Assembly: GCA_002471225.1 (NCBI GenBank)
Contig: DKPO01000045.1
Coordinates: 48,003-56,630, forward strand
Length of the DNA stretch: 8,628 bases
DNA from: Porphyromonadaceae bacterium UBA7332
GTDB lineage: Bacteria > Bacteroidota > Bacteroidia > Bacteroidales > UBA7332
Direction: 5' to 3'
The notes below the pieces were generated by a model that saw nothing but the letters and a program-made list of their open reading frames with translations, did not search any database and was not told the DNA's origin. Positions 1 through 5,522 of this stretch are shown here, one piece after another (the stretch's first letter is position 1; each line of letters starts with the position of its first letter). Made by a program: the position numbers and the translations under genes.

Positions 1-63
1 GATACGGTATATCTTTTAAAAGAAACGGCGTATCTTTTTAGAGATAAACCGTATCTTTTTAAC
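1..63. repeat. Three tandem 21-bp repeat units
   Basis: Units lie at 1-21, 22-42 and 43-63 with an exact 21-bp period. Each has TATCTTTT at its tenth base (10, 31 and 52). Units 1/2 agree at 16 of 21 positions, 2/3 at 15 and 1/3 at 14. Units 1 and 3 contain the dyad GATA-N5-TATC; unit 2 has GAAA in the left half-site. A decayed fourth copy (about half the positions) may follow at 64-84. A 21-bp period is two helical turns, so the half-sites would sit on one face of the DNA, as in operator or iteron arrays. The array touches the window edge, so more copies may lie to the left. Its function is unknown. Confidence 0.75.
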
Positions 64-112
64 TATAACGTAATTCTCTTTGCACTCTTATGTACTGAAA
101 TATTTTTTTGCG

Positions 113-251
113 TTTTATCTGCAACATTTGCAACATCCTTCTGAAGCCCTTTATGGATCGAAGGTTAGCACTGTTGCAAATGGTTGCAGATGGTTGCAGA
201 TGATATACTATCTGCAACACGTAGATATTAACACACATGTTGCAGATAAAA
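113..251. repeat. GTTGCA/TGCAAC cluster with nested inverted repeats
   Basis: The hexamer GTTGCA occurs at 173-178, 183-188, 193-198 and 239-244, and its complement TGCAAC at 120-125, 129-134 and 213-218. Seven copies in 139 bp is far above chance for a hexamer. TGGTTGCAGA is repeated directly at 181-190 and 191-200. A 9-bp perfect inverted repeat (193-201 with 210-218, 8-nt spacer) lies inside a 13-bp perfect inverted repeat (113-125 with 239-251). Such arrays are known as arm-type recombinase sites, iterons or multi-copy operators. Nothing in the window says which applies, and no integrase or replication gene is present here. Confidence 0.75.
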
Positions 252-380
252 CCTCATATTTTGCTAGAAGCAAGAATCTCAACGATAAACGTAAGCATAA
301 ATCTGCTTTTATGCCCCAGGAATACATTTAAATAATAGTATTCTAAAGCTATAGAGTGATATCAAACAATCTTTCTCCTC
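252..380. other. Gene-free stretch downstream of queG
   Basis: Together with the two repeat blocks to its left, this forms a 380-bp region with no believable gene. It lies behind the queG stop codon. The only structure seen is a 6-bp inverted repeat (320-325 with 338-343, 12-nt AT-rich spacer). That repeat lacks a T-tract on the minus strand, so no convincing terminator for purN-queG is visible. Confidence 0.5.
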
Positions 381-1304
381 TTATTCTTTTATAAAATCTC
401 TATTCCTCATTAAGCCCTGATATTTAGTCCGTTTTACAGCACTTCCTTTAAATATTCTTCGAAAGTCTTCTTCAGTCATTACATCCAACCCTTTTGCATC
501 TAATCCGAGAAACTCAGGTATAGGTGTAAACTCATTTACTAAAGTGGGGTTAGCAAATCGATTCCATGGACAAACCAGTTGACAAGAATCACAACCATAT
601 ACTCTTTGTCCAAAAAGACCTTGAACATCAGAAGGAAGATCTCCTCTATATTCTATGGTAAGATAAGAAACGCACTTTCTCGCATCTAACATATAGGGCT
701 TTACAAAAGCACCTGTCGGACACACATCTAAACATTTACGACACTTACCACAACTCAACTCGAGAGGAGAGTCATATTCCAGTTCAAGGTCAACAATTAA
801 TACTCCTAAAAAAAAGAAAGTCCCCGATTTAGGCAAAATAAGCATATTACTTTTCCCTATAAAACCTAACCCGGCTTTTACTGCCCAATATCTTTCTAAA
901 ATAGGAGCTGAATCCGTAAAGCTTCTAACAGAAACAGAAAATCCTAAGCTTTCAATATATAAAGATAGATTCCTCAATTTAGATTTTATCACATCATGAT
1001 AATCCTTACCATAAGCATAATAAGAAAATTGCGGCACATCAGGTCGTTGCAAAACTTGTGGATAATAATTTAAAGCAACGACTATAACTGACTTTGCACC
1101 CTCAACCAAAAGAGTAGGATCTAAGCGTTTTTCTTTATTATTAGCCATGTAAATCATATCTCCATTATATTGTCCTTCAAGCCAGACATTGAATCGATCT
1201 TGAGTTTCTTCATCAACAGACTCAGCCTTAGCTATACCTGCCGAAGAAAATCCTAAAGCCAACGCTTGTTCTTTAATTAATAATGTCAAATCAGCTTTAT
1301 TCAT
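381..1304 (-). CDS. queG: Epoxyqueuosine reductase QueG
   Basis: Cobalamin- and iron-sulfur-dependent cytosolic enzyme that reduces epoxyqueuosine to queuosine in the anticodon of tRNAs with GUN anticodons, the last step of queuosine synthesis. The 307-residue product has the QueG core motif TDSAPILERYWA near residue 130; its Asp131 matches the conserved catalytic Asp of the family. Exactly eight Cys suit two [4Fe-4S] clusters: C185, C188, C191 and C195 (CxxCxxCxxxCP), C211, and C238, C241 and C245 (CDSCQLVCP). The protein ends soon after the second cluster region, so it lacks the C-terminal HEAT-like extension of the roughly 380-residue E. coli and Bacillus forms. ATG at 1304 is chosen; an in-frame GTG lies one codon upstream. 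The start overlaps the purN stop by 8 nt, suggesting translational coupling. Confidence 0.95.
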   Translation of the reverse strand: MNKADLTLLIKEQALALGFSSAGIAKAESVDEETQDRFNVWLEGQYNGDMIYMANNKEKRLDPTLLVEGAKSVIVVALNYYPQVLQRPDVPQFSYYAYGKDYHDVIKSKLRNLSLYIESLGFSVSVRSFTDSAPILERYWAVKAGLGFIGKSNMLILPKSGTFFFLGVLIVDLELEYDSPLELSCGKCRKCLDVCPTGAFVKPYMLDARKCVSYLTIEYRGDLPSDVQGLFGQRVYGCDSCQLVCPWNRFANPTLVNEFTPIPEFLGLDAKGLDVMTEEDFRRIFKGSAVKRTKYQGLMRNRDFIKE

Positions 1305-1875
1305 CACTCTTGTCTCTATTTATGAAAGATTCTATCACAACGGGAAAATATTTATATTCTAATTCGTGAATACGAGTTTGTAATTCCTCAGGACTTTCCG
1401 TTTTGTCCACAGGAATCCTGAATTGAGCTAATATTTCACCTTTATCATATTCTTCACTCACACAATGAATCGTTATTCCGGACTCGGATTCTCCGGCTTT
1501 AATTACTGCATTATGAACATGAATCCCATACATTCCTTTACCGCCAAACTTTGGCAATAACGCAGGATGCAAATTAATAATACGGTCGGGATAAGCCTGA
1601 ATTATAGATAATGGAATTTTGAGTAAAAAACCAGCCAAAACAATATAGTCTATATGCAAGTCTAATAATTTTAACAATATTTTTAATTCCAATTCATTCT
1701 TAGAAAAGGAAATTAGAGGAATATCTAATTTCCGACATCTGTCAACGACACCCGATTCTGAATTATTCGTCAGAATTACAGACACTTGAATATCTTCGGA
1801 CCTCTTAAAATAAGAACATATATTTTCCGCATTGCTTCCATTACCAGAAGCAAAAATTGCAATTCGTTTTATCAT
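1297..1875 (-). CDS. purN: Phosphoribosylglycinamide formyltransferase PurN
   Basis: Transfers the formyl group of 10-formyl-tetrahydrofolate to GAR, the third step of de novo purine synthesis, in the cytosol. The 192-residue product has the family's normal length. Seen in the sequence: the N-terminal phosphate loop ASGNGSN (residues 9-15), the catalytic stretch NLHPALLP with Asn101 and His103, and EEYDKGEILAQ with Asp144, matching E. coli Asn106, His108 and Asp144. The ATG at 1875 is preferred because MIKRIAIFASGNGSN starts where the family starts. An in-frame GTG at 1899 would add eight non-conserved residues and would fall inside the dyad at 1892-1918. queG follows with an 8-nt overlap. 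acpP lies in the opposite direction across a 152-bp gap. Confidence 0.96.
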   Translation of the reverse strand: MIKRIAIFASGNGSNAENICSYFKRSEDIQVSVILTNNSESGVVDRCRKLDIPLISFSKNELELKILLKLLDLHIDYIVLAGFLLKIPLSIIQAYPDRIINLHPALLPKFGGKGMYGIHVHNAVIKAGESESGITIHCVSEEYDKGEILAQFRIPVDKTESPEELQTRIHELEYKYFPVVIESFINRDKSDE

Positions 1876-1891
1876 TTTCAGCAAGTATTTA

Positions 1892-1918
1892 TTGCACACT
1901 CATATACTACATGTGCAA
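1892..1918. promoter_or_regulatory. Inverted repeat in the purN leader
   Basis: TTGCACA (1892-1898) and TGTGCAA (1912-1918) form a perfect 7-bp inverted repeat with a 13-nt spacer, so the half-sites are 20 bp apart centre to centre. It lies 17 bp upstream of the purN ATG. Read on the minus strand, its distal half overlaps a T-rich stretch ending in TTTG (1926-1916) that could be the -7 element. The geometry fits a dimeric repressor site; an mRNA leader hairpin is the alternative. No known purine operator is recognised in it. Confidence 0.4.
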
Positions 1919-1943
1919 AAAAAGTAAATTAATCCATCTTTTA

Positions 1944-1976
1944 TTTGGGAGTATAAAAAAAATATCTATTTCTTTG
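1944..1976 (+). promoter_or_regulatory. Probable acpP promoter, Bacteroides type
   Basis: TTTG at 1944-1947 is followed after 21 nt by TTTCTTTG at 1969-1976. This matches the Bacteroides primary-sigma consensus TTTG-N19-21-TAnnTTTG with one mismatch in the -7 box. It predicts a start near 1982 and a leader of about 45 nt before the acpP ATG at 2028. It is the likely promoter for the whole acpP-fabF-rnc group. Confidence 0.55.
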
Positions 1977-2027
1977 CATCACAAAAATAGAAAACAATAG
2001 ATTATTAACTAACTAAATTTTAAAGTT

Positions 2028-2270
2028 ATGTCTCAAGTAGCAGAAAAGGTAAAAGCAATTATCGTTGAGAAATTAGGCGTTGAAGAATCAGAAGTAACAA
2101 TGGATGCTAGCTTCACAAACGATCTTGGAGCTGATTCTCTAGATACAGTTGAATTAATCATGGATTTCGAAAAAGAATTCGGAATTACAATTGCTGATGA
2201 CCAAGCTGAAAAAATCGGAACAGTTGGAGAAGCTGTTTCTCATATTGAAGCTGCTTTAGCACAAAAGTAA
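2028..2270 (+). CDS. acpP: Acyl carrier protein
   Basis: Small acidic cytosolic carrier that holds the growing acyl chain of type II fatty acid synthesis on a 4'-phosphopantetheine arm. The 80-residue length is typical. The attachment motif GADSLDTVEL is present, with Ser37 as the modified residue, followed by the conserved acidic helix II (ELIMDFEKEFGITI) that docks to partner enzymes. The start MSQVAEKVKAII aligns with the usual ACP start. There is no clear Shine-Dalgarno, only an AT-rich leader, as is common for highly expressed Bacteroidota genes. fabF follows after 20 nt and is presumably co-transcribed. Confidence 0.97.
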   Translation: MSQVAEKVKAIIVEKLGVEESEVTMDASFTNDLGADSLDTVELIMDFEKEFGITIADDQAEKIGTVGEAVSHIEAALAQK

Positions 2271-2290
2271 TCTACTTTTAACAACACTTT

Positions 2291-3553
2291 ATGGAATTAA
2301 AAAGAGTTGTGGTAACAGGTCTTGGTGCTATCTCTCCACTAGGAAGTACACTTCCCGAAACTTGGGAAGCGGTTCTTAATGGAAAGAGTGGTGCTGGACC
2401 TATTACTCTTTTCGATGCAAGTAAATTTAAAACACAGTTTGCCTGTGAGGTAAAAGGGTTTGATCCTTTAAAACATTTTGAACGTAAAGAGGTTCGTAAA
2501 TATGACAGATATGCACAATTAGGGATTGTAGCTGCTAAAGAAGCAATCGAAGATGCAGGATTTGATATGGAGAAACTTGATACGGACGAAGTAGGTGTCG
2601 TATTCTCTGCTGGAATCGGGGGTATTGCAACTTTTGAACAAGAAGTAGGTAGCTATTACTGTAACCAAGAGCTTGGACCAAAATTCAATCCATTCTTTAT
2701 TCCTAAAATGATTGCAGACATCTGTGCAGGTCATATTTCTATGATGTATGGCTTTAGAGGTCCTAACTATTCTACTGTATCAGCATGTGCTTCTTCTACA
2801 AACTCTATTATTGATGCTTTCAACCTAATTCGTTTAGGCAAGGCCAACGTTATTGTTAGCGGTGGATCTGAGGCGTCAATTACACCGGGTGGTGTTGGAG
2901 GTTTCAATTCTATGCAAGCTTTGTCTACTCGTAATGACGATCCTACTAAAGCGTCTCGCCCGTTCAGTGCAAGTCGTGATGGTTTTGTTATGGGTGAAGG
3001 GGGAGCATGTTTGATTCTTGAAGAAATGGAACATGCTATTGCACGTGGTGCCAAAATTTACTGCGAAGTTGTAGGGGGTGGAATGTCTGCGGATGCTTAC
3101 CACTTAACAGCAACCCATCCTGATGGACTAGGTGCTAAGCTAGTTATGCAACGCGCGCTGAAAGATGCAGGTTTAAAACCTGAAGATATTGATTATATCA
3201 ATGTTCACGGAACTTCAACTCCTGTCGGAGATATTTCTGAATCAAAAGCTATTAAAGCCGTATTTGGTGAACACGCATACGACCTTAATATCAGTTCTAC
3301 GAAATCAATGACAGGACATTTATTAGGTGCAGCCGGAGCACTTGAAGCTGCTATCTCTGTCCTTTCTGTTCAAAATGATATTGTTCCTCCAACAATTAAC
3401 TTTACTGAGGGTGATGAAGATGCTGATATAGACTATAAATTGAATTATACATTCAATAAAGCTCAAAAACGTACAGTAAGAGCTGCTTTGTCTAACACAT
3501 TCGGTTTCGGTGGTCATAATGCAAGTGTCATCGTTAAGAAATTCAATAAATAA
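2291..3553 (+). CDS. fabF: 3-oxoacyl-ACP synthase II (KAS II)
   Basis: Elongating condensing enzyme of type II fatty acid synthesis: it joins malonyl-ACP to an acyl chain carried on its active-site cysteine. The 420-residue product has the normal FabF length and a two-domain thiolase fold. The Cys-His-His triad is visible: Cys166 in VSACASSTNSI, His306 in NVHGTSTPVGD and His343 in SMTGHLLGAAGALE, with the supporting Lys338. The glycine-rich GFGGHN loop is at 405-410. It starts 20 nt after acpP, its carrier substrate, a pairing widespread in bacteria. rnc starts immediately after its stop codon. Confidence 0.97.
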   Translation: MELKRVVVTGLGAISPLGSTLPETWEAVLNGKSGAGPITLFDASKFKTQFACEVKGFDPLKHFERKEVRKYDRYAQLGIVAAKEAIEDAGFDMEKLDTDEVGVVFSAGIGGIATFEQEVGSYYCNQELGPKFNPFFIPKMIADICAGHISMMYGFRGPNYSTVSACASSTNSIIDAFNLIRLGKANVIVSGGSEASITPGGVGGFNSMQALSTRNDDPTKASRPFSASRDGFVMGEGGACLILEEMEHAIARGAKIYCEVVGGGMSADAYHLTATHPDGLGAKLVMQRALKDAGLKPEDIDYINVHGTSTPVGDISESKAIKAVFGEHAYDLNISSTKSMTGHLLGAAGALEAAISVLSVQNDIVPPTINFTEGDEDADIDYKLNYTFNKAQKRTVRAALSNTFGFGGHNASVIVKKFNK

Positions 3554-3554
3554 C

Positions 3555-4400
3555 GTGATTACAAAATTATATAATCGAATAAGGCTCTTTGCAAAACGAG
3601 GCAAGGAGCCTTATTTATTGTACTACAAGCTCCTTGGATTCTATCCAAACGACCTTAAGGTCTATGAGCAGGCTTTTATGCATAAATCATCTGCAATAAA
3701 AGATGAACAAGGTGCCTGGATAAATAATGAACGCCTGGAGTTTTTGGGTGACGCAATCCTCGATGCAATTGTAGCAGATATACTTTATCATCGTTTCCAA
3801 TTTAAGAAAGAGGGATTTCTTACAAATACTCGTTCAAAAATTGTGCAAAGAGAGACTTTAAACGGAATCGCTTTAGATTTGGAACTGGATAAATTCATGA
3901 TTGTATCTGAGCGAACCAGGTCTCAAAGTAGTTGTATCTATGGAAATGCTTTAGAAGCTCTGATTGGTGCTATTTATATTGATAAAGGTTATGAAACGAC
4001 TAAATCATTTGTTGAAACAAAAATGATTGATCGTTTTATGAATCTTACAACTGTTGCGAAGAAAGAGGTGAATTTTAAATCGAAACTGATAGAATGGGGT
4101 CAGAAAAACAGAGTTAGTATCCGTTTCGAGTTAATTGAGTCGTTTATGAGTGACGACAACAAACCAGTCTTCCAAACTCAAGTATATTTAGCATCAATAG
4201 CTGCTGGCATAGGCATTGGAAATTCGAAAAAAGAATCTCACCAGAATGCAGCACAAATGACTTTAGAGAAGCTTAAAACAGAACTAAGTTTTAAGCGGAG
4301 TGTTATTGAAGCCGGAGGATTAGAGAATCAGAATAATACAGACAACAAGCCTTCAGGAGAGTTTATAAATCATTCTTCTGAATTAAACAAGTCTGAGTAA
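3555..4400 (+). CDS. rnc: Ribonuclease III
   Basis: Double-strand-specific endoribonuclease that processes rRNA precursors and structured mRNAs. The 281-residue product has an N-terminal extension of about 25 residues, the RNase III domain with signature ERLEFLGDAILD (Glu62, Asp66), then GNALEALIGAIYID (Glu134), and a dsRNA-binding domain from about residue 172 (EVNFKSKLIEW to KKESHQNAAQMTLEKL). Asn131 sits where E. coli has Asp114. A hydrophilic Asn/Ser/Glu-rich tail of about 25 residues ends the protein. The GTG at 3555, one base after the fabF stop, is chosen because MITKLYNRIRLF resembles the start of Bacteroides RNase III. An ATG at 3519 inside fabF is the alternative and would add 12 residues. 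It is the last gene before the palindromic terminator. Confidence 0.93.
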   Translation: MITKLYNRIRLFAKRGKEPYLLYYKLLGFYPNDLKVYEQAFMHKSSAIKDEQGAWINNERLEFLGDAILDAIVADILYHRFQFKKEGFLTNTRSKIVQRETLNGIALDLELDKFMIVSERTRSQSSCIYGNALEALIGAIYIDKGYETTKSFVETKMIDRFMNLTTVAKKEVNFKSKLIEWGQKNRVSIRFELIESFMSDDNKPVFQTQVYLASIAAGIGIGNSKKESHQNAAQMTLEKLKTELSFKRSVIEAGGLENQNNTDNKPSGEFINHSSELNKSE

Positions 4401-4436
4401 AAATCAGATACTGATCTCTCATAGGATTTAGCTTAT

Positions 4437-4486
4437 ATAAAAAAAGCAGATTATATTCATTAATGAATATAATCTGCTTTTTTTAT
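4437..4486. terminator. Bidirectional terminator, 50-bp perfect palindrome
   Basis: Arms 4437-4460 and 4463-4486 are perfectly complementary, and the centre TA is itself palindromic. The GC-richer part of the stem (AGCAGATT/AATCTGCT) is flanked by an A-tract on the left and a T-tract on the right. Each strand therefore has a hairpin followed by a U-run. It sits between convergent rnc and the small membrane-protein gene, so it can stop transcription from both sides. Confidence 0.92.
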
Positions 4487-4516
4487 TAAAAAGTGATCTG
4501 GTAAACGGATGATTTG

Positions 4517-4714
4517 TTAATCATCTTTAGTTGAGTTCTCCTCTCTATTATTGCAGGAAGAAAAATTTAAGATCGCTTGTACAATAAAGATTGCGCTTAA
4601 AATTAAAAGAAAATATTGTTGGGCACTAAACGCATATATAGTTAATATAATACCTATAATAAGGCGTATCCATCGATATAAACTCCAATTCGAAAACAAA
4701 TTAATCTTTATCAT
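4517..4714 (-). CDS. Small two-helix membrane protein
   Basis: A 65-residue product with an N-terminal basic/aromatic stretch (NWSLYRWIR), two hydrophobic segments (about residues 15-30 and 33-50) and a polar tail with one cysteine (Cys54) and acidic residues. The pattern resembles DUF2892/YgaP-like small inner-membrane proteins, but that family call rests on general appearance only. Its ATG lies three bases after the stop of the MarR-type regulator, and the palindromic terminator follows its stop by about 30 bp. It is therefore almost certainly the second gene of a two-gene operon. Function is unknown; the context suggests it is made together with, and perhaps controlled by, the regulator. 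Confidence 0.7.
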   Translation of the reverse strand: MIKINLFSNWSLYRWIRLIIGIILTIYAFSAQQYFLLILSAIFIVQAILNFSSCNNREENSTKDD

Positions 4715-4717
4715 AAA

Positions 4718-5086
4718 TCACTTTCCTTCTTTCTCGATAACTTCTTCCAACTTACGAATTAGCGGAGGTAAAGCAATATCGTTATTCCTTAAAACACGAC
4801 CTGCATTCTCACCTTTTTCAGTCAAAGAGAAATACATTAAACGCTTGTCTTTTTCTCCCATGATTCGATTAACAAATCCTTTCTCCTCCAAAGATCTAAG
4901 AATCTTGGATGTATGAGATGCTCTCATGTGAGTTAATTTAGAAACATCACCGGAAGAGTACTGACCAGTAGCTAAAAGACAAATAGTAATAGCTTCATTT
5001 ATGTTTACGTGAAACTGTTGCTGAAGCTCTTCTTCGAATTTGTCAACACTCTGACAAATTTCTTTAATTAGAGAAATTGAATCCAT
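4718..5086 (-). CDS. MarR-family transcriptional regulator
   Basis: Winged-helix DNA-binding protein of 122 residues, somewhat short for the family (about 140). The helix-turn-helix runs from about residue 43 to 72 (SSGDVSKLTHMRASHTSKILRSLEEKGFV). The wing carries the MarR signature GEKDKRLMYFSLTEKG with Asp80 and Arg82. The first and last helices, which form the dimer interface, are short but present. ATG at 5086 (MDSISLIKEIC) is preferred; upstream in-frame starts to 5158 would add a non-conserved hydrophobic stretch. MarR proteins usually repress their own operon and respond to small ligands or oxidants. The ligand cannot be inferred here. It is the first gene of an operon with the 65-residue membrane protein. 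Confidence 0.88.
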   Translation of the reverse strand: MDSISLIKEICQSVDKFEEELQQQFHVNINEAITICLLATGQYSSGDVSKLTHMRASHTSKILRSLEEKGFVNRIMGEKDKRLMYFSLTEKGENAGRVLRNNDIALPPLIRKLEEVIEKEGK

Positions 5087-5116
5087 ATAGTTTAGGTTTA
5101 GAATATTCAAATTCAT

Positions 5117-5128
5117 TCGTTTAAACAA
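5117..5128. promoter_or_regulatory. Possible MarR operator palindrome
   Basis: GTTTAAAC at 5119-5126 is a perfect 8-bp palindrome, extended by one matching pair after a mismatch. It lies about 30 bp upstream of the chosen MarR start. A second palindrome, GAATATTC, is at 5101-5108. Short AT-rich palindromes near their own promoter are usual for MarR-type autoregulation. In AT-rich DNA such palindromes also arise by chance, so this is only a candidate. Confidence 0.25.
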
Positions 5129-5388
5129 CCAAATAAGGACAAATGTTTTTAACGACAATATCTTTAACGTACACTTTTCTTATAATGATATAGAAATAAT
5201 ATTATTGATCAAATAAAGCATTAGAACAACTAATCTTTTATTGATAGGAAATAGAGTTTTTTAAACTCTTATAGCAAGTACCTCACAAACAATTCAATAA
5301 ACTAATATGTTATAATTATGAAGCGAGGGTTTTATTAGTTGAGATATCAAAGATGAAATATCTCGTTCAGACCTTTAAATGATTGTCG
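5129..5388. other. Gene-free AT-rich stretch upstream of the MarR gene
   Basis: No believable protein gene on either strand. It holds a 7-bp inverted repeat with a 3-nt loop (5253-5259 with 5263-5269) and another 7-bp inverted repeat with a 10-nt spacer (5341-5347 with 5358-5364). A third, looser pair (5300-5306 with 5334-5340) is also present. None has a T-tract. The MarR promoter must be in this stretch or just to its left, but no good match to the Bacteroides consensus was found on the minus strand. Confidence 0.5.
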
Positions 5389-5420
5389 TTTGTTTTGTTG
5401 ATTTTTGAATAATAGATTTG
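5389..5420 (+). promoter_or_regulatory. Full-consensus Bacteroides promoter, orphan
   Basis: TTTG at 5389-5392, a 20-nt spacer, then TAGATTTG at 5413-5420. This is an exact match to TTTG-N19-21-TAnnTTTG and the best promoter in the window. It points rightward, where no protein gene starts; the next gene (the antiporter) is on the opposite strand. The predicted transcription start is about 5425-5428. Confidence 0.6.
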
Positions 5421-5425
5421 ATCTT

Positions 5426-5517
5426 TTTCATGACAATCAATTTATTGGTTAGATAGTTAATTAGTGTTTTGGTTTTTAGTGGCGATGTGTAAGCGGATGC
5501 TTGCACATCGCTGTTTT
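5426..5517 (+). ncRNA. Predicted small RNA of about 90 nt
   Basis: The transcript is inferred from a consensus promoter at 5389-5420 and a hairpin with T-tract at 5482-5517 on the same strand. Inside it, 5435-5440 and 5445-5450 can form a small 6-bp stem with a 4-nt loop and one G-U pair, followed by an AU-rich single-stranded stretch and the terminator stem. The only reading frame is eight codons from an ATG at 5430, too short to call. It ends about 6 bp from the stop of the convergent antiporter gene, so it may pair with read-through antiporter mRNA. It resembles no RNA family recognised here; the start site is approximate. Confidence 0.4.
5482..5517 (+). terminator. Strong hairpin terminator, plus strand
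   Basis: Arms 5482-5494 and 5499-5511 pair over 13 bp with one G-U pair and a 4-nt loop (GGAT), followed by TGTTTT. The T-tract lies on the plus-strand side only; on the minus strand the bases after the stem are CACTAAAAACC. It therefore fits a rightward transcript better. It also lies 11 bp behind the antiporter stop and may protect or end that mRNA from the other side. Confidence 0.65.
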
Positions 5518-5522
5518 ATATA

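Noticed and set aside
1..251. CRISPR array
   Set aside because: The units are too short, are directly tandem or in mixed orientation, have no uniform spacers, and no cas gene is present.
80..331. Open frame of 83 codons from a TTG across the left-edge repeats
   Set aside because: It runs through the GTTGCA array, so its protein is dictated by the repeats; no domain, no good start site and unusual composition.
2519..3103. Three minus-strand open frames inside fabF
   Set aside because: They lie opposite a fully supported FabF gene and show no family motifs; they are by-products of its codon pattern.
3323..3604. Minus-strand open frame across the fabF-rnc junction
   Set aside because: It overlaps two conserved genes on the other strand and has no recognisable protein features.
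4551..4916. Plus-strand 121-codon open frame opposite the small membrane protein and MarR gene
   Set aside because: The MarR motifs on the other strand are clear, and the frame would have to read through two genes without any motif of its own.
5087..5158. Longer N-terminus for the MarR protein
   Set aside because: The added residues are hydrophobic, unlike MarR family starts, and would cover the candidate operator palindromes.
5482..5511. Terminator of the antiporter gene only
   Set aside because: The stem is well placed behind the stop codon, but the minus strand has no T-tract after it; the T-tract is on the plus strand.
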